Notes: generated by a model not told the origin, from the letters alone. Positions 1 through 9,081 are shown, counted from the first letter of the stretch. The stretch is DNA of 64,000 nt from JADLBR01 sp964651705 (GCA_964651705.1 CAZYWZ010000009.1:25795-89794), one strand, 5' to 3'. Program-made: numbers and translations.

Positions 1-786
1 CTTAACCATGCGAAGACCGTTGACCAATGGAGGGGCAAGCGGAAGAACGGCGAGGCGTTCCTCCGCTTCGAGACGCTGCTCTGGGGCGGGGATGAGGTCA
101 TGTTTGTCATGCCCGCCTCGCTCGGGTGGAGCTTCGCCGCGCGGTTCTTCAACTCCTTGGCCGGGATGAATCTCGCCGATGGCAATTCCAAGTTGCCGAA
201 GGGCCAGTCCTTCCCCCCCACGCCGCTCACCCACGCCGCCGCCCTCGTCTTTTGCCAGCACCACTCGCCCATCCACCGGATCAAGAAACTGGCCAAGGAG
301 CAGATGGCGGAGTTTGCGAAGGAGGCCGACCGCAGCCGCGATTCGATGGTCGTCGCTGCCCTCGAATCCTTCGATCATCTCGGGACCGGGTTCGAGAACG
401 CAATGCGCGACCGCTACAAGAGCGCGGTCGATCTGAAGGACATGGTGATGGCTCCGGCGAACGGCAAATCGCTGCACGAGGTGATTTCGGATGTGGCCGA
501 GGGAGTCTCCGCGCTGCGGCGCTCCCCGGACTTCGCCCGCAGCCAACTCCGTGCTCTGGTTCAAAGCATGATCCGGAAGCCGGCGGAGGCATCAGCACTC
601 GCAGAGATTCGGGTAGAGCCTGGCCGGCCCATAAACATCACCTTACCCAAACCCTTCCGCAACGCCTCCGACGACGACAAAGTGACCCTCGTGGACCGAA
701 TCCGTCCCTGCCTCCCCAACGATGCGGCCCTCTGGCTCCAGCTTGAGGAGCTGTGGGATTACGCGCTTCCGGAACCAACGCCATGA
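1..786 (+). CDS. cas10: Cas10 (type III large subunit), C-terminal part, cut by window start
   Basis: The frame is open from base 1, so only the C-terminal third of the protein is present. It begins in the second palm domain, where WGGDEVMFV (about residues 28-36 of the visible part) is the Cas10 nucleotide-cyclase GGDD-type motif with Glu as the fourth residue. It is followed by the family's HAAALVFCQHHSPIHR stretch and a helical C-terminal domain. Known role of the family: it senses target RNA in the type III effector complex and uses ATP to make cyclic oligoadenylate; many members also carry an HD nuclease at the N terminus, which cannot be judged here. GGDE resembles the GGDEF active site, so cyclase activity is plausible but unproven. 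The stop overlaps the next start (ATGA at 783-786), so translation is coupled to the Cas7-Csx10 gene. Confidence 0.88.
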   Translation, partial: LNHAKTVDQWRGKRKNGEAFLRFETLLWGGDEVMFVMPASLGWSFAARFFNSLAGMNLADGNSKLPKGQSFPPTPLTHAAALVFCQHHSPIHRIKKLAKEQMAEFAKEADRSRDSMVVAALESFDHLGTGFENAMRDRYKSAVDLKDMVMAPANGKSLHEVISDVAEGVSALRRSPDFARSQLRALVQSMIRKPAEASALAEIRVEPGRPINITLPKPFRNASDDDKVTLVDRIRPCLPNDAALWLQLEELWDYALPEPTP

Positions 787-2594
787 ACCGTCTCTTCCGA
801 TTCGAAATTGAGGTGAAGCTCCGCGGGCCGGTGCTCACGAAGTCCACCAGTCCTTCGACGTTTGGCTTGGACGCCGCCGTCGCTCGCGATTTTGATGGCA
901 CGCCCATCCTCCCAGGCACATTGATCGAGGGCCGCATCTGCGAGGCGCTGTTCATCTTGGAGGAAGATCCCCAGCGTCTCACGGAACTCTTTGGGGCTGG
1001 GACTGACGGCAACCCAACCAACGAGCCGCAGCGCGGCGAGCTGGTGCTCGGGGATTTGATCGCTGGGAGGAAGACCGAAGACGACGAAGAGGAAGTGGCG
1101 ACCATTAGCCGGGTGAAAATAGATGCCGAGACCGGCACGGCCGCCGGCGAGATGCTGCGGGTGATCGAGGCACCTTTCGCGCCCGGGGAGGAAGTTACCT
1201 TCAAAGGCAAAGCGCGGATGTTCTGCAAGGACGAGGCGGATGCAAAGGCTGTGGCCACCCTTCTCCAGACGGGGCTCCTCTGGCAGGTTCAGGTGGGTTC
1301 ACTGCGGACGACCGGGTTTGGGAGACTCCTGAGTGCCTCTGTTCAGGCGCATGAAGACGAAGCTGATCCGATCCAGATTACCGGCAGCCCCGCCGCTTTG
1401 GACCTCACGATCACACCGCTCGATCTGCTCTGCATCTCGCAGCCCAAGATCGGCGGCAACCTCTTCGAATCCGAAGACGTTATTCCCGGCAACATGCTTG
1501 CGGGCGCGGTGAAACAGACCGCCGACAAGCTTGGCATCGCCATCCCCGGGTTTGATGACATCCGCTTCCGGCATGCATTTCCCTCGAGGAACGGCACCCG
1601 TGCCATTCCGATTCCGCTTTCGACCGTCAAGGTGGGAAAAACGCCACGCGATGTGTCGGGTTTTCGCGATCCGGTTCTCTTGCACGACGGAGACGGGAAG
1701 CCCGTTGCTCCCACGTTCCCGATTGACTGGAAAGAGCACGGCGATGTGCTGGAGAAGCTCGGTTGGGCCTTCCCCGCACGCGAGCTGCGCGTGCGCACGG
1801 CCATTGACAGCGAGAAGCGCACAGCAAGGCGGCAAAGTGACGAAAATGCGGGCGGGGCCCTTTTCGCTTGGGAGATGGTGCATCCGTTCGATGAGGACGA
1901 GAATCGCATCGCGTGGCGCACGCGCATCGATCTGGGAGAGGTGACGGACAAGAAGGGGGTGGTTGAGGCTCTGGCCAAGGTGCTGCCCTATCTCTCTTTC
2001 GTCAGCAAGACCAAGGCACGCTGCAAGGTCGAGGCGACGGCCTGCGATGCCCCCGAGTCACTCCCCGCGGACCACGATTTCGGCAAACAATTCGCCCTGC
2101 TCCTGCGCACGCCTGCGCTGCTGATTGATCCGCGATTCCAGGATGGAGCGAAGGCGAAATCCGGCGCGCTCTCGGCCCGGGAGACATTCGATCTCTACGC
2201 CGCGTTCTGGAAGGAGGTTTCCGGAGGCGCGCTGGAGCTTTCCCACCACTTCGCCAGCCAGTCCGTGGCCGGGGGCAACTATCTGGCAAAGCGGTTTCAA
2301 GGGAAGTTGGGCGGGAACAAGCCGTATGATCCCTACCTCCTCACCGATGCGGGCAGCGTGTTTGTGTTCCGCGTGAAGGATCCCGACACCGCGAGAACGA
2401 AAGTCAACGAGTGGCTCAAGTCGGGTCTGCCGCTCCCCGGCTGGGCGAAGCAGCGTTTCGGCGAAACGTGGGAGAAGAACCCCTTTATTCCAAACAACGG
2501 ATTCGGGGAGGTCTCGCTTCATCAGCCGGAGTTTCCGGCACCGAAGACCCAGTTGATCACCCTGGCTGATCCCATCCTCCCCAAAATGCCATGA
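783..2594 (+). CDS. Cas7-Csx10 (Cas5-like) RAMP fusion, type III-D effector subunit
   Basis: The protein has 603 residues; the ATG at 783 overlaps the cas10 stop. Residues 1-210 form a Cas7-like RAMP domain with PGTLIEGRICEALF near residue 50 and a TTGFGRL glycine-rich turn near 180. From about 215 the sequence resembles Csx10: a VIPGNMLAGAV RAMP loop, an RHAFPSRNG segment, and VRTAIDSEKRTAR followed by GALFAWEMV, the pattern typical of Csx10/Cas5. The C-terminal part contains GGNYLAKRFQG, AGSVFVFR and NGFGEVSLH. Csx10 is the group-5 subunit that caps the crRNA 5' handle in III-D complexes, and III-Dv systems are known to fuse Cas7 to Cas5 and Cas11. Whether a Cas11-like helical part is hidden in the last 150 residues cannot be decided by eye. 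The end overlaps the next gene by ATGA (2591-2594). Confidence 0.78.
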   Translation: MNRLFRFEIEVKLRGPVLTKSTSPSTFGLDAAVARDFDGTPILPGTLIEGRICEALFILEEDPQRLTELFGAGTDGNPTNEPQRGELVLGDLIAGRKTEDDEEEVATISRVKIDAETGTAAGEMLRVIEAPFAPGEEVTFKGKARMFCKDEADAKAVATLLQTGLLWQVQVGSLRTTGFGRLLSASVQAHEDEADPIQITGSPAALDLTITPLDLLCISQPKIGGNLFESEDVIPGNMLAGAVKQTADKLGIAIPGFDDIRFRHAFPSRNGTRAIPIPLSTVKVGKTPRDVSGFRDPVLLHDGDGKPVAPTFPIDWKEHGDVLEKLGWAFPARELRVRTAIDSEKRTARRQSDENAGGALFAWEMVHPFDEDENRIAWRTRIDLGEVTDKKGVVEALAKVLPYLSFVSKTKARCKVEATACDAPESLPADHDFGKQFALLLRTPALLIDPRFQDGAKAKSGALSARETFDLYAAFWKEVSGGALELSHHFASQSVAGGNYLAKRFQGKLGGNKPYDPYLLTDAGSVFVFRVKDPDTARTKVNEWLKSGLPLPGWAKQRFGETWEKNPFIPNNGFGEVSLHQPEFPAPKTQLITLADPILPKMP

Positions 2595-4219
2595 GTAACC
2601 AAGCCATCGAAAAACAGCGCGACGTCATGCCGTTTCAGAACCGCTGGTTCATCACCGGCACCATCACAACCCGGAGCGAGTTGCATATCGGTGATGGAGG
2701 GGCGGGTGCCATTGAAGACAGGTCGCGCCCCGCGAAGAAGCAGCCCGAGGTAACCAAGGAAAAGGAGGAGTCCGACGCCTCGACGGTTTGCGTGGACGGT
2801 AATGGCCGGGCTTACATCCCCGGATCGGGCCTCAAAGGGGCGGTGCGCGATCTGGCCAGCGATGCCAACGGCACGCTCCGCTCAGGTTTCGAGAAGCTGC
2901 TCGGCTTCCAGAAGCCCGGTGACCCCAATTCCGGGGAGGGCGGCAAGCTCGAGTTCTGGGATGCGTTTCTCGCGTCCAACCCGGCGACATACCCGAGCTA
3001 CGATCCGAATAACAAGCTCTCCGACGATGACCGCAGCCGCCCATGGTGGGACGACACGCGCCGCACCTGTGTGGCCGTGAGCGTGTCGCTCGACCGGCGG
3101 ACCAAGACCGCCAAGGAGAACCTGCTCTACCATCTCGAATACGTGCCCGCCGGGGAAACGTTCCGCTTCGAGATCACGGGCGACAACATCGCCGAAGTCG
3201 AAATGCGCGGGTTTCTCGACCTGCTGGCCGCCGTTAAGCAGCTTGGCGCGGAGACTTCGAACGGTTGGGGACGGGTGGAGGTGAAGATCGAGTCGGTGCG
3301 GTATCTCGACGCTGTCGGGCGTGAGGAGTGGAAGAAGAATCCGGTGGCCTTCGATCCCTCGAACCCGCCGGGTTATCTGAAGACCCTGGCGCACAGTGCT
3401 GCCGCTCCGTCCCGGTCCGGCGAAGTTCTGGAGATCACGTTGAACCTTCACATGGAATCCCCGTGGCTGGTACGCGACGCGCGTCACCGTGAGAGGTCGG
3501 AGGCGGGCAAGGGTCTTCCCGAGGGGCAGAAACCCTCCGATGCCGTACCCATCCACGACAAAGATGGCAAGGCATGTGTCCCCTCCAAGAGCTTGCGCGG
3601 GGCGCTTCGCGCGCGCGCCGAGATGATCCTCCGGACGCTCGACTTCCAGATCGAGGGCCACCCAGGCGACATCAAACCCAAGAGCACCAAGGGCAAGCGG
3701 GACGTCGTGGCTGAGGTCAAGGCCATGACCGACCTCGCGGCCAAGCTCTTCGGTTGCGGCGACTGGAAGGCCTGCATCACTGTCCCGCGTCTGGCAGCCA
3801 CGTCCAAACCTGAGGAGAAGCCTCAGGAGTTTGTCGGCATCGATCGGTTCACCGGTGGCGCGGCGGACGGCGCCAAGTTCAATGCCGTGCTGGCTGGAAT
3901 GACCATTTTGTCGGGCACCCTCCGGGTCGATCTCGCACGGCTAAGGAAGGTGGACCCAGGTCTTGCCTCCCTCGGCTTGCTGGCGCTCGTCCTGCGTGAC
4001 CTGGCCGAAGGCGACATTCCGATCGGCTCCGGATCGGCGAAGGGGCAGGGCTACTGCACGGCCGAGGCCATGATCCAGCACGCCGGGCAGACTTTCGACA
4101 CGGTCGATGCATGGTTTTCAAGCCAACCGCTTGCCGACGCGGTTACCGCGTTCCGGTCCGCGCCGCGTTTAACGCCTCAGGGGACGGCCCCCGCCACAAG
4201 TGACACGAATCCCGCGTGA
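2591..4219 (+). CDS. Double Cas7 (Csm3-like) RAMP fusion, Cas7-2x
   Basis: The protein has 542 residues with two RAMP domains in series. The first (about 15-245) has the loop AYIPGSGLKGAVRDLA after a long charged insertion and ends in a TSNGWGRVEVKI glycine-rich motif. The second (about 280-505) has CVPSKSLRGALRARAE, the Csm3-type FVGIDRFTGGAADGAKF signature, and IGSGSAKGQGYC. Csm3-type subunits form the backbone of type III complexes and cut bound target RNA with a conserved Asp; both domains keep Asp residues just before the IPGS-like loop (in TVCVDGNGRA and PIHDKDGKAC). Two fused Cas7 domains match the Cas7-2x subunit of III-Dv complexes, which is known family information. The start is coupled to the upstream gene. 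The last 35 residues look like a disordered tail. Confidence 0.82.
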   Translation: MSNQAIEKQRDVMPFQNRWFITGTITTRSELHIGDGGAGAIEDRSRPAKKQPEVTKEKEESDASTVCVDGNGRAYIPGSGLKGAVRDLASDANGTLRSGFEKLLGFQKPGDPNSGEGGKLEFWDAFLASNPATYPSYDPNNKLSDDDRSRPWWDDTRRTCVAVSVSLDRRTKTAKENLLYHLEYVPAGETFRFEITGDNIAEVEMRGFLDLLAAVKQLGAETSNGWGRVEVKIESVRYLDAVGREEWKKNPVAFDPSNPPGYLKTLAHSAAAPSRSGEVLEITLNLHMESPWLVRDARHRERSEAGKGLPEGQKPSDAVPIHDKDGKACVPSKSLRGALRARAEMILRTLDFQIEGHPGDIKPKSTKGKRDVVAEVKAMTDLAAKLFGCGDWKACITVPRLAATSKPEEKPQEFVGIDRFTGGAADGAKFNAVLAGMTILSGTLRVDLARLRKVDPGLASLGLLALVLRDLAEGDIPIGSGSAKGQGYCTAEAMIQHAGQTFDTVDAWFSSQPLADAVTAFRSAPRLTPQGTAPATSDTNPA

Positions 4220-4234
4220 TCGACTTTTCGTGAC

Positions 4235-4477
4235 ATGAAGAAGATCACCATTCCCATGCCCGACGAACTGGCCCGCAAGACCCGCATCCTTGCCGCCGAA
4301 GCTGATACCAGCATGTCGCAGTTCCTCTGCAATCTGGTCGCCGAGAAGGCTGTGTCCTCCGACGAGTACAAGGCGGCGATGAAACGCTGCCTCTCGCGCA
4401 AGCGCGGTGGAGTGAACTTGGCCGGTCAGAAACTGCCCACCCGCGAAGAACTCCAGGAGCGCCATGCACTTCGTTGA
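4235..4477 (+). CDS. VapB-like ribbon-helix-helix antitoxin inside the cas operon
   Basis: An 80-residue protein. The N terminus MKKITIPMPDELARKTRILA is a beta strand followed by a helix as in CopG/Arc ribbon-helix-helix DNA-binding proteins, followed by SMSQFLCNLVAEKA as second helix. The C-terminal half is basic and would be the toxin-binding tail. It starts 16 bp after the double-Cas7 stop and overlaps a PIN-domain remnant by 14 bp, the arrangement of a vapBC pair. Family role: it binds and neutralises a PIN-domain RNase toxin and represses its own operon. Here the toxin is internally deleted, so the antitoxin may survive as a passenger or as a regulator of the downstream cas genes; that is inference. 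Confidence 0.72.
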   Translation: MKKITIPMPDELARKTRILAAEADTSMSQFLCNLVAEKAVSSDEYKAAMKRCLSRKRGGVNLAGQKLPTREELQERHALR

Positions 4478-4643
4478 CTCTAATCTGCTCATCATTGCAG
4501 CAGCCCTCGCCCAGGATTGCCGCACCCTGCTTACGGAAGACCTCCAGCACGGCATCCAGATCGGAAGCCTTCGCATCGTCAATCCATTCGCCGCGGACTT
4601 CGACCTCGACGACATCCTGGCCGCACCGGAAGGGCACCCATGA
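4464..4643 (+). pseudogene. PIN-domain (VapC-like) toxin with large in-frame internal deletion
   Basis: The reading frame codes for 59 residues. The first ten, MHFVDSNLLI, are a PIN-domain N terminus with its first catalytic Asp (VDSN). They run straight into IAAALAQDCRTLLTEDLQHG and LRIVNPF, which in full-length proteins lie near the C terminus. A PIN toxin of this type is normally about 130-140 residues, so roughly 75-85 residues, including the central acidic residues, are missing. The frame is kept, the start overlaps the antitoxin, and the stop overlaps the next RAMP start (ATGA at 4640-4643). The product cannot form a complete PIN active site. Keeping the frame would preserve translational coupling along the operon, which may be why the remnant persists. 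Confidence 0.75.
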
Positions 4644-6385
4644 GCCAGTTCCACAATCCCTATCATTTCGTGCCAGTTGCCCCAAAACCCAATGCGGGCC
4701 TTGCGCTGGCGGACTTCCCCGGCAGGCTGCCAACTCACCTCTCCCTTGCGTGCCATGCTCCAGGCACGCTCAGTGGCCGCCTCATCGCACGGCTGGAGAC
4801 GGCCAGCCCGTTGGTCATCGGCTCGGAGCAAGTGTCAGGGAAGGGAAAACTGCTTCCCGGCGTGGTGAGTCCTTTCAAGATCGGCGGCAAAGCGGCGGTT
4901 CCCGGCTCCTCACTGCGGGGCTTGGTTTCCGCCACCGCAGAGGCCGCCAGCAACTCTGCCTTGCGCGTCCTTTCCGAGAAGGCGTGGGATCGCTGGGAAG
5001 ATGGGCACTACAAGAAGGGGGCACGCTCGAAGAGTTCCCCGGTGAAGGAATTCGAGAAGATTTGCCCTGACTTCGTCCCGCTCGGAAAATCCCACAAGCG
5101 GAAGAATCTCACGCTCGCGGAGGAGATGTTCGGTTTCGTCGAGCATCGGGAACCGGACAGGAAGTATCGGGATCCGGCTATGGCGATGGCATCCCGCCTT
5201 CGCTTCCACCATGGATTGGCGACCTCGGAGATCAAGCTCGACCGGGTCATGATCTTGAGAGAGTTGTCCGATCCCAAGCCACCCCGAGCCTCGTTTTATT
5301 ACGAGCCATCGGCCGCCGCGAAAATCCCCGCTGCCGGCGCGCGCCCGAAGGGACGCAAGTTCTATCTACCCGCCCCGGAGGGTATGAATCTAGCTGTTGA
5401 TCCGGAATCGCAACGCCGGCGAGAGACGCACAAGGAAAGGAAGACCTCCGAGCGGCAGCTCTCAGTGACGCCTGTCCCTGCGGGCAGCGTGTTTTGGTTT
5501 GCTGTGGACTTCACAAGCCTACGGCCCGACGAGTTGGACCTCCTTTGCTACGCTATCCAGCCGCGGGCGTGGTATCTGCATCGTCTGGGTCTTGGAAAGC
5601 CGCTCGGGCTTGGGTTGGTGCGCATCGAGGCCGTCAGTCTTTTCCTGCTAGACCCCGTAGAGCGCTATGGTGGTGTCGAAAACGACACTCTGTTTCCGGA
5701 ACGGTATCCGCAGCGCTGGGTTTCCGAAGATCCCGACTACGGGGGCTGGAAGTCCGACGCTCGGTTTGTGATGGAAGCGGCTTCGGTGACGACGGTCGTC
5801 GGGACCAGATCGCCCGCCGACCGTGTCGACTGTTTCCGGAGGGCCGCAACGTCTTCTGGGCTGGCCGACTGCATCGAGGCGCTCGAAATGCTGGGAAACC
5901 GTTCGCTCGTGCGGCATCCGGTGCACTACCCAGCCCTGGCCGGGCCCGACCTTGAGGATAATCTCTACGAGTGGTTTAGGGACTCCAGCGAGTATTTACC
6001 AAGCCTGCCGAATGCTGGAACGCTCCCCACTCTTTCCCGGAGTGGCGGGAGTTCCGGCGGATCTGGCGCTCTCGCGAAGCCCCCAGCTGGCCCGGGAAAG
6101 TCGGGCGCCTCCGCCGTCGCCAAGCCACCCAAGGTAGGAGAAGTCGTGTTGGCCAAAGTGGAAGATTACCTCAAATCGAAGACCGGTGCCTTCTTCGCCG
6201 TCAGGCTCGATGTGAGTGGCCACCCGGGCTTCCTGCACGCCGCTAAATTGGGTCAGGGATACGTGGACGACATCCGCAACAAACTGACCAAGGGGAAAAC
6301 GATCCGGGTCCGCCTCACCGCGCTTCAAGACCCCAAAGGCAAGCCGATCCTCCAATGCACGATGAAAGGAGTGCCCCAGTCATGA
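4640..6385 (+). CDS. TIGR03986-type CRISPR RAMP protein with C-terminal S1/OB-like domain
   Basis: The protein has 581 residues. The ATG at 4640 is chosen because it overlaps the previous stop and because the protein then begins MSQFHNPYHFVPV, the N-terminal signature of the TIGR03986 RAMP family, shared with the next gene. RAMP features are VPGSSLRGLVSATAEAASNS (near residue 87) and GLGKPLGLGLVRIEAV (near 345). A low-complexity Gly/Ser/Pro/Lys linker (about 465-500) leads to residues 500-578, beginning VGEVVLAKVEDYLK and including GFLHAAKLG and GKTIRVRLTALQD. That is the strand order and wording of an S1-type RNA-binding OB fold. The family role is type III effector-associated with no settled biochemistry. 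Compared with its downstream paralogue it lacks about 300 residues after the first RAMP loop. Confidence 0.75.
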   Translation: MSQFHNPYHFVPVAPKPNAGLALADFPGRLPTHLSLACHAPGTLSGRLIARLETASPLVIGSEQVSGKGKLLPGVVSPFKIGGKAAVPGSSLRGLVSATAEAASNSALRVLSEKAWDRWEDGHYKKGARSKSSPVKEFEKICPDFVPLGKSHKRKNLTLAEEMFGFVEHREPDRKYRDPAMAMASRLRFHHGLATSEIKLDRVMILRELSDPKPPRASFYYEPSAAAKIPAAGARPKGRKFYLPAPEGMNLAVDPESQRRRETHKERKTSERQLSVTPVPAGSVFWFAVDFTSLRPDELDLLCYAIQPRAWYLHRLGLGKPLGLGLVRIEAVSLFLLDPVERYGGVENDTLFPERYPQRWVSEDPDYGGWKSDARFVMEAASVTTVVGTRSPADRVDCFRRAATSSGLADCIEALEMLGNRSLVRHPVHYPALAGPDLEDNLYEWFRDSSEYLPSLPNAGTLPTLSRSGGSSGGSGALAKPPAGPGKSGASAVAKPPKVGEVVLAKVEDYLKSKTGAFFAVRLDVSGHPGFLHAAKLGQGYVDDIRNKLTKGKTIRVRLTALQDPKGKPILQCTMKGVPQS

Positions 6386-9081
6386 GCGAGTTCCACAATC
6401 CCTATCATTTCGTGCCGGTATCGGAGGGTACGCCACCGGGACTTGTGGGTGTTTCCGACTTCAGGTCTCGCGAGAAGGGCGGCCCGGCCCGCGCGCGCTC
6501 CGCCCCGCACATCACGCACGACCGGTTCGTGGAGGGATCCCACTCCGGGCGGGTGACTTGCAACGTCACCGTCGAGACGCCGCTGATCAGTTGCAATCAG
6601 CAGAGCGATCAGGTCGATTGGACCAAACTCCTCGAGCCCTTTGAGCTGGTCGATGGGGAGCCCGCCCTCGCCGCCTCGGGTTTGCGCGGCATGCTCTCGA
6701 CGGTCATCGAGGCGGCGACCGGCAGCGCCCTGCGGGTGCTCAAGAACACCTCTCTGTCGCATCGCATGGCGGTGGCTCGCGAGTCCCTTTCTGCGATCGG
6801 GCTTCTGGTTCGAGCGAGCAACCGGAGGGGGGAACCTATACTGGCCTTGCAGCCACTGACAGCTCCAACAGTTGATGCGCGCCCCCCACGTTGGGCCAGC
6901 GAAGGGCGGGACGAACTTCCGGCAAGCTATTCTCCGTTCTTCCAGCCAGGATTCTCCCAGCCGCTGCTTAAAGCCTATGTGAACGGCTACCGGCGTCTCG
7001 GGCAATCGAGCGTCGAAATTGTGTCCGGCAGCTTCCTCGACCGGCGCAGACCGGCGTCGCAATCGGCTGATAACCGGGAATATTGGTATGCTAAGTTGCA
7101 GGGCTCTGTCTCGCTCTCAGGCAAGACGGTATCTGCTGTGGTGCCAATCCGGGACACCAGGAGTGGTCGGTTCCTCCTGGCCCAAGGGATCGAGGGAATG
7201 CCCATTTCGCAAAGCGAGTTCGATGCCCTTGCCCCAGCTCAGCAAGCCGATTACACCCGAGGGTTCTTGCGAATCTTGGGCATCGAGGATCGCGAGTCGG
7301 AAATCCCCACCACCAAGAAGCACGAGTATTTCATCCCCTATCCGGTTGGGTGCGAGCGTTCGATTCCGTGCTTCGATGCAACCGCCGCCTTAGAACACTT
7401 CCATCAGCTCGCCGACCAACGGACAGAGACCGATCCGAGCCTGCCTTTCGAGGTGGCGGGTTCGCGCCGCAACTCGAGTCCTGCTGGCGGCGACCGCAAA
7501 CTGCGCCTCCGTGAGGGAGATCTCGTCTATTTCAGGCCGAATGCCGAAGGAACTGCCATCGCTGAGGTTTCTATCTCCTCCATCTGGCGGTCGGGCAACG
7601 GCACTGTCCACGAGTACTTTTCCGAGTTGTCGCCAGACTTTCTCCCCCTTGCCCCCGGACGTGAGGGGATCACCCTCGCCGAGCAGCTCCTCGGCGCGGT
7701 CGAGGTTAGAGATAAGAAGCAACAAGACGCGTTGGAAGGCAAGTCCGCCTTCGCCCTGGCGAGCCGCCTGAGATTTCACCATGCGCGCCTGTTTTCCGCG
7801 CCGGAGGGCGGGGCCTACATGCCGCACGAAGAGCTGCTTTCCGACGCGCAGGCCGAGGCGATGCGACGGCACGGCCTGCCGGACATCCCGCTCCAGAACC
7901 TTGCCAGCCCGAAGCCTCCCTCGCCCGCGATGTATTTTAAGCCGAGAGGTGGCCCGGGAGCCTACATCCCGAAAAACAAGCTCAACCCCGGCGACCATGC
8001 CCCGAATGGGTTCAAGTTTTACCTCCGCCGCGACCCGGAGACTTACGATGCCTCCCAGTCCGCCTTCGTGCATCCCGGGCGATTCCCCGAGGACCGGGCG
8101 GCCATCGCTCGCCAGCACCAATCCGTCCACAGTCTGGTCCGCCCCCGCACTGCGTTCACCTTCGCGGTCGATTTCGACAACCTGAGCGATGTCGAACTCG
8201 GGGTTCTGCTCTACGCCCTCGAGCCGAACCCGGATTTCCGCCACATGTTCGGTCACGGCAAGCCGCTCGGGCTCGGCCAGATGCGCATCCAGATCGCCTC
8301 GCTCGAACGAGTCAATCGCGCCCGGCGCTACGGGCAAGACCCGCTCGATGCAGCACGCTTCCACGACCGCGAGCTGCTGGAGGACGCACCGGAGCCGAAG
8401 CTCGCCTTCGAGCAGAGGCTCGCGGAGTTGCGAAAGCCGTTCCTCGATTGGGCGACCGCGAACGGTCTTGGCCCCACGCTCAAGGCCCTGGAGCTGGTCG
8501 GAAAACCCGTTGGCGATGGAACTCCCATCCACTACCCGCAGGTGGATGGCGTGGCGGGCGGCTCGTCCGACTTCGAGAGCGAGCACTACGCCTGGTTCGT
8601 GAAGAACGACGACACCAGCCAACATCGCCAGCCGGGGCAATTCCTGCGCCCGTTGGTCCGGCAGGACGGTGCCGTGGCGGCCACGTTGCCCAAACTCGGA
8701 CGCACCCAATCCACCCACCCGCCGGGGTTGGGCTATGGCCCGGCCCCGGCGGGGGGGCGCACGTCCGCACGTCCGGACCCGCCCGGCCAGCCGGCTGCCC
8801 GGCGGTCGCTGTCCGCACCGCCCTCCGCCCCCGTATCTCCGGCAGATTGCGCGGGCAAACCGTGCGTCGCCCGGGTCGCCCGGCATGAGACCAAGAAGCA
8901 CACGACCCGGGTGATTTTCGATGTCGAATGCGAAGGTCACAAGTTCGTGGGAACGCTCGCCCAACCGGATACCAACACGGACAAGGCGAAGTATCCCGAG
9001 CGATCCGAGAAGGAGCACGCCTTCATCCTCATGAATCCGATCCGCTCGCAGGGAAGATGGACCTGCCAGCTCAAGTCATGA
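6382..9081 (+). CDS. TIGR03986-type CRISPR RAMP protein, long paralogue
   Basis: The protein has 899 residues; the start at 6382 overlaps the upstream stop. It opens with MSEFHNPYHFVPVSEG, almost identical to the previous gene. The RAMP loop AASGLRGMLSTVIEAATGSALRV lies near residue 100. A central region of roughly 300 residues (about 125-430) has no counterpart in the upstream paralogue. After it the two align again through ALASRLRFHH, LASPKPPSPAMYFKP, GFKFYLRR and HGKPLGLGQMRI. A proline- and glycine-rich linker (about 790-830) precedes a C-terminal beta-rich domain starting GKPCVARVARHETK, in the same place as the S1-like domain of the paralogue but weakly similar to it. It is probably a second Cas7-like or accessory subunit; exact function unknown. 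Confidence 0.72.
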   Translation: MSEFHNPYHFVPVSEGTPPGLVGVSDFRSREKGGPARARSAPHITHDRFVEGSHSGRVTCNVTVETPLISCNQQSDQVDWTKLLEPFELVDGEPALAASGLRGMLSTVIEAATGSALRVLKNTSLSHRMAVARESLSAIGLLVRASNRRGEPILALQPLTAPTVDARPPRWASEGRDELPASYSPFFQPGFSQPLLKAYVNGYRRLGQSSVEIVSGSFLDRRRPASQSADNREYWYAKLQGSVSLSGKTVSAVVPIRDTRSGRFLLAQGIEGMPISQSEFDALAPAQQADYTRGFLRILGIEDRESEIPTTKKHEYFIPYPVGCERSIPCFDATAALEHFHQLADQRTETDPSLPFEVAGSRRNSSPAGGDRKLRLREGDLVYFRPNAEGTAIAEVSISSIWRSGNGTVHEYFSELSPDFLPLAPGREGITLAEQLLGAVEVRDKKQQDALEGKSAFALASRLRFHHARLFSAPEGGAYMPHEELLSDAQAEAMRRHGLPDIPLQNLASPKPPSPAMYFKPRGGPGAYIPKNKLNPGDHAPNGFKFYLRRDPETYDASQSAFVHPGRFPEDRAAIARQHQSVHSLVRPRTAFTFAVDFDNLSDVELGVLLYALEPNPDFRHMFGHGKPLGLGQMRIQIASLERVNRARRYGQDPLDAARFHDRELLEDAPEPKLAFEQRLAELRKPFLDWATANGLGPTLKALELVGKPVGDGTPIHYPQVDGVAGGSSDFESEHYAWFVKNDDTSQHRQPGQFLRPLVRQDGAVAATLPKLGRTQSTHPPGLGYGPAPAGGRTSARPDPPGQPAARRSLSAPPSAPVSPADCAGKPCVARVARHETKKHTTRVIFDVECEGHKFVGTLAQPDTNTDKAKYPERSEKEHAFILMNPIRSQGRWTCQLKS

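Noticed and set aside
7390..9018. 542-codon minus-strand frame opposite the long TIGR03986 gene
   Set aside because: GC-rich shadow; no motifs, and the plus-strand frame has family signatures and couplings.
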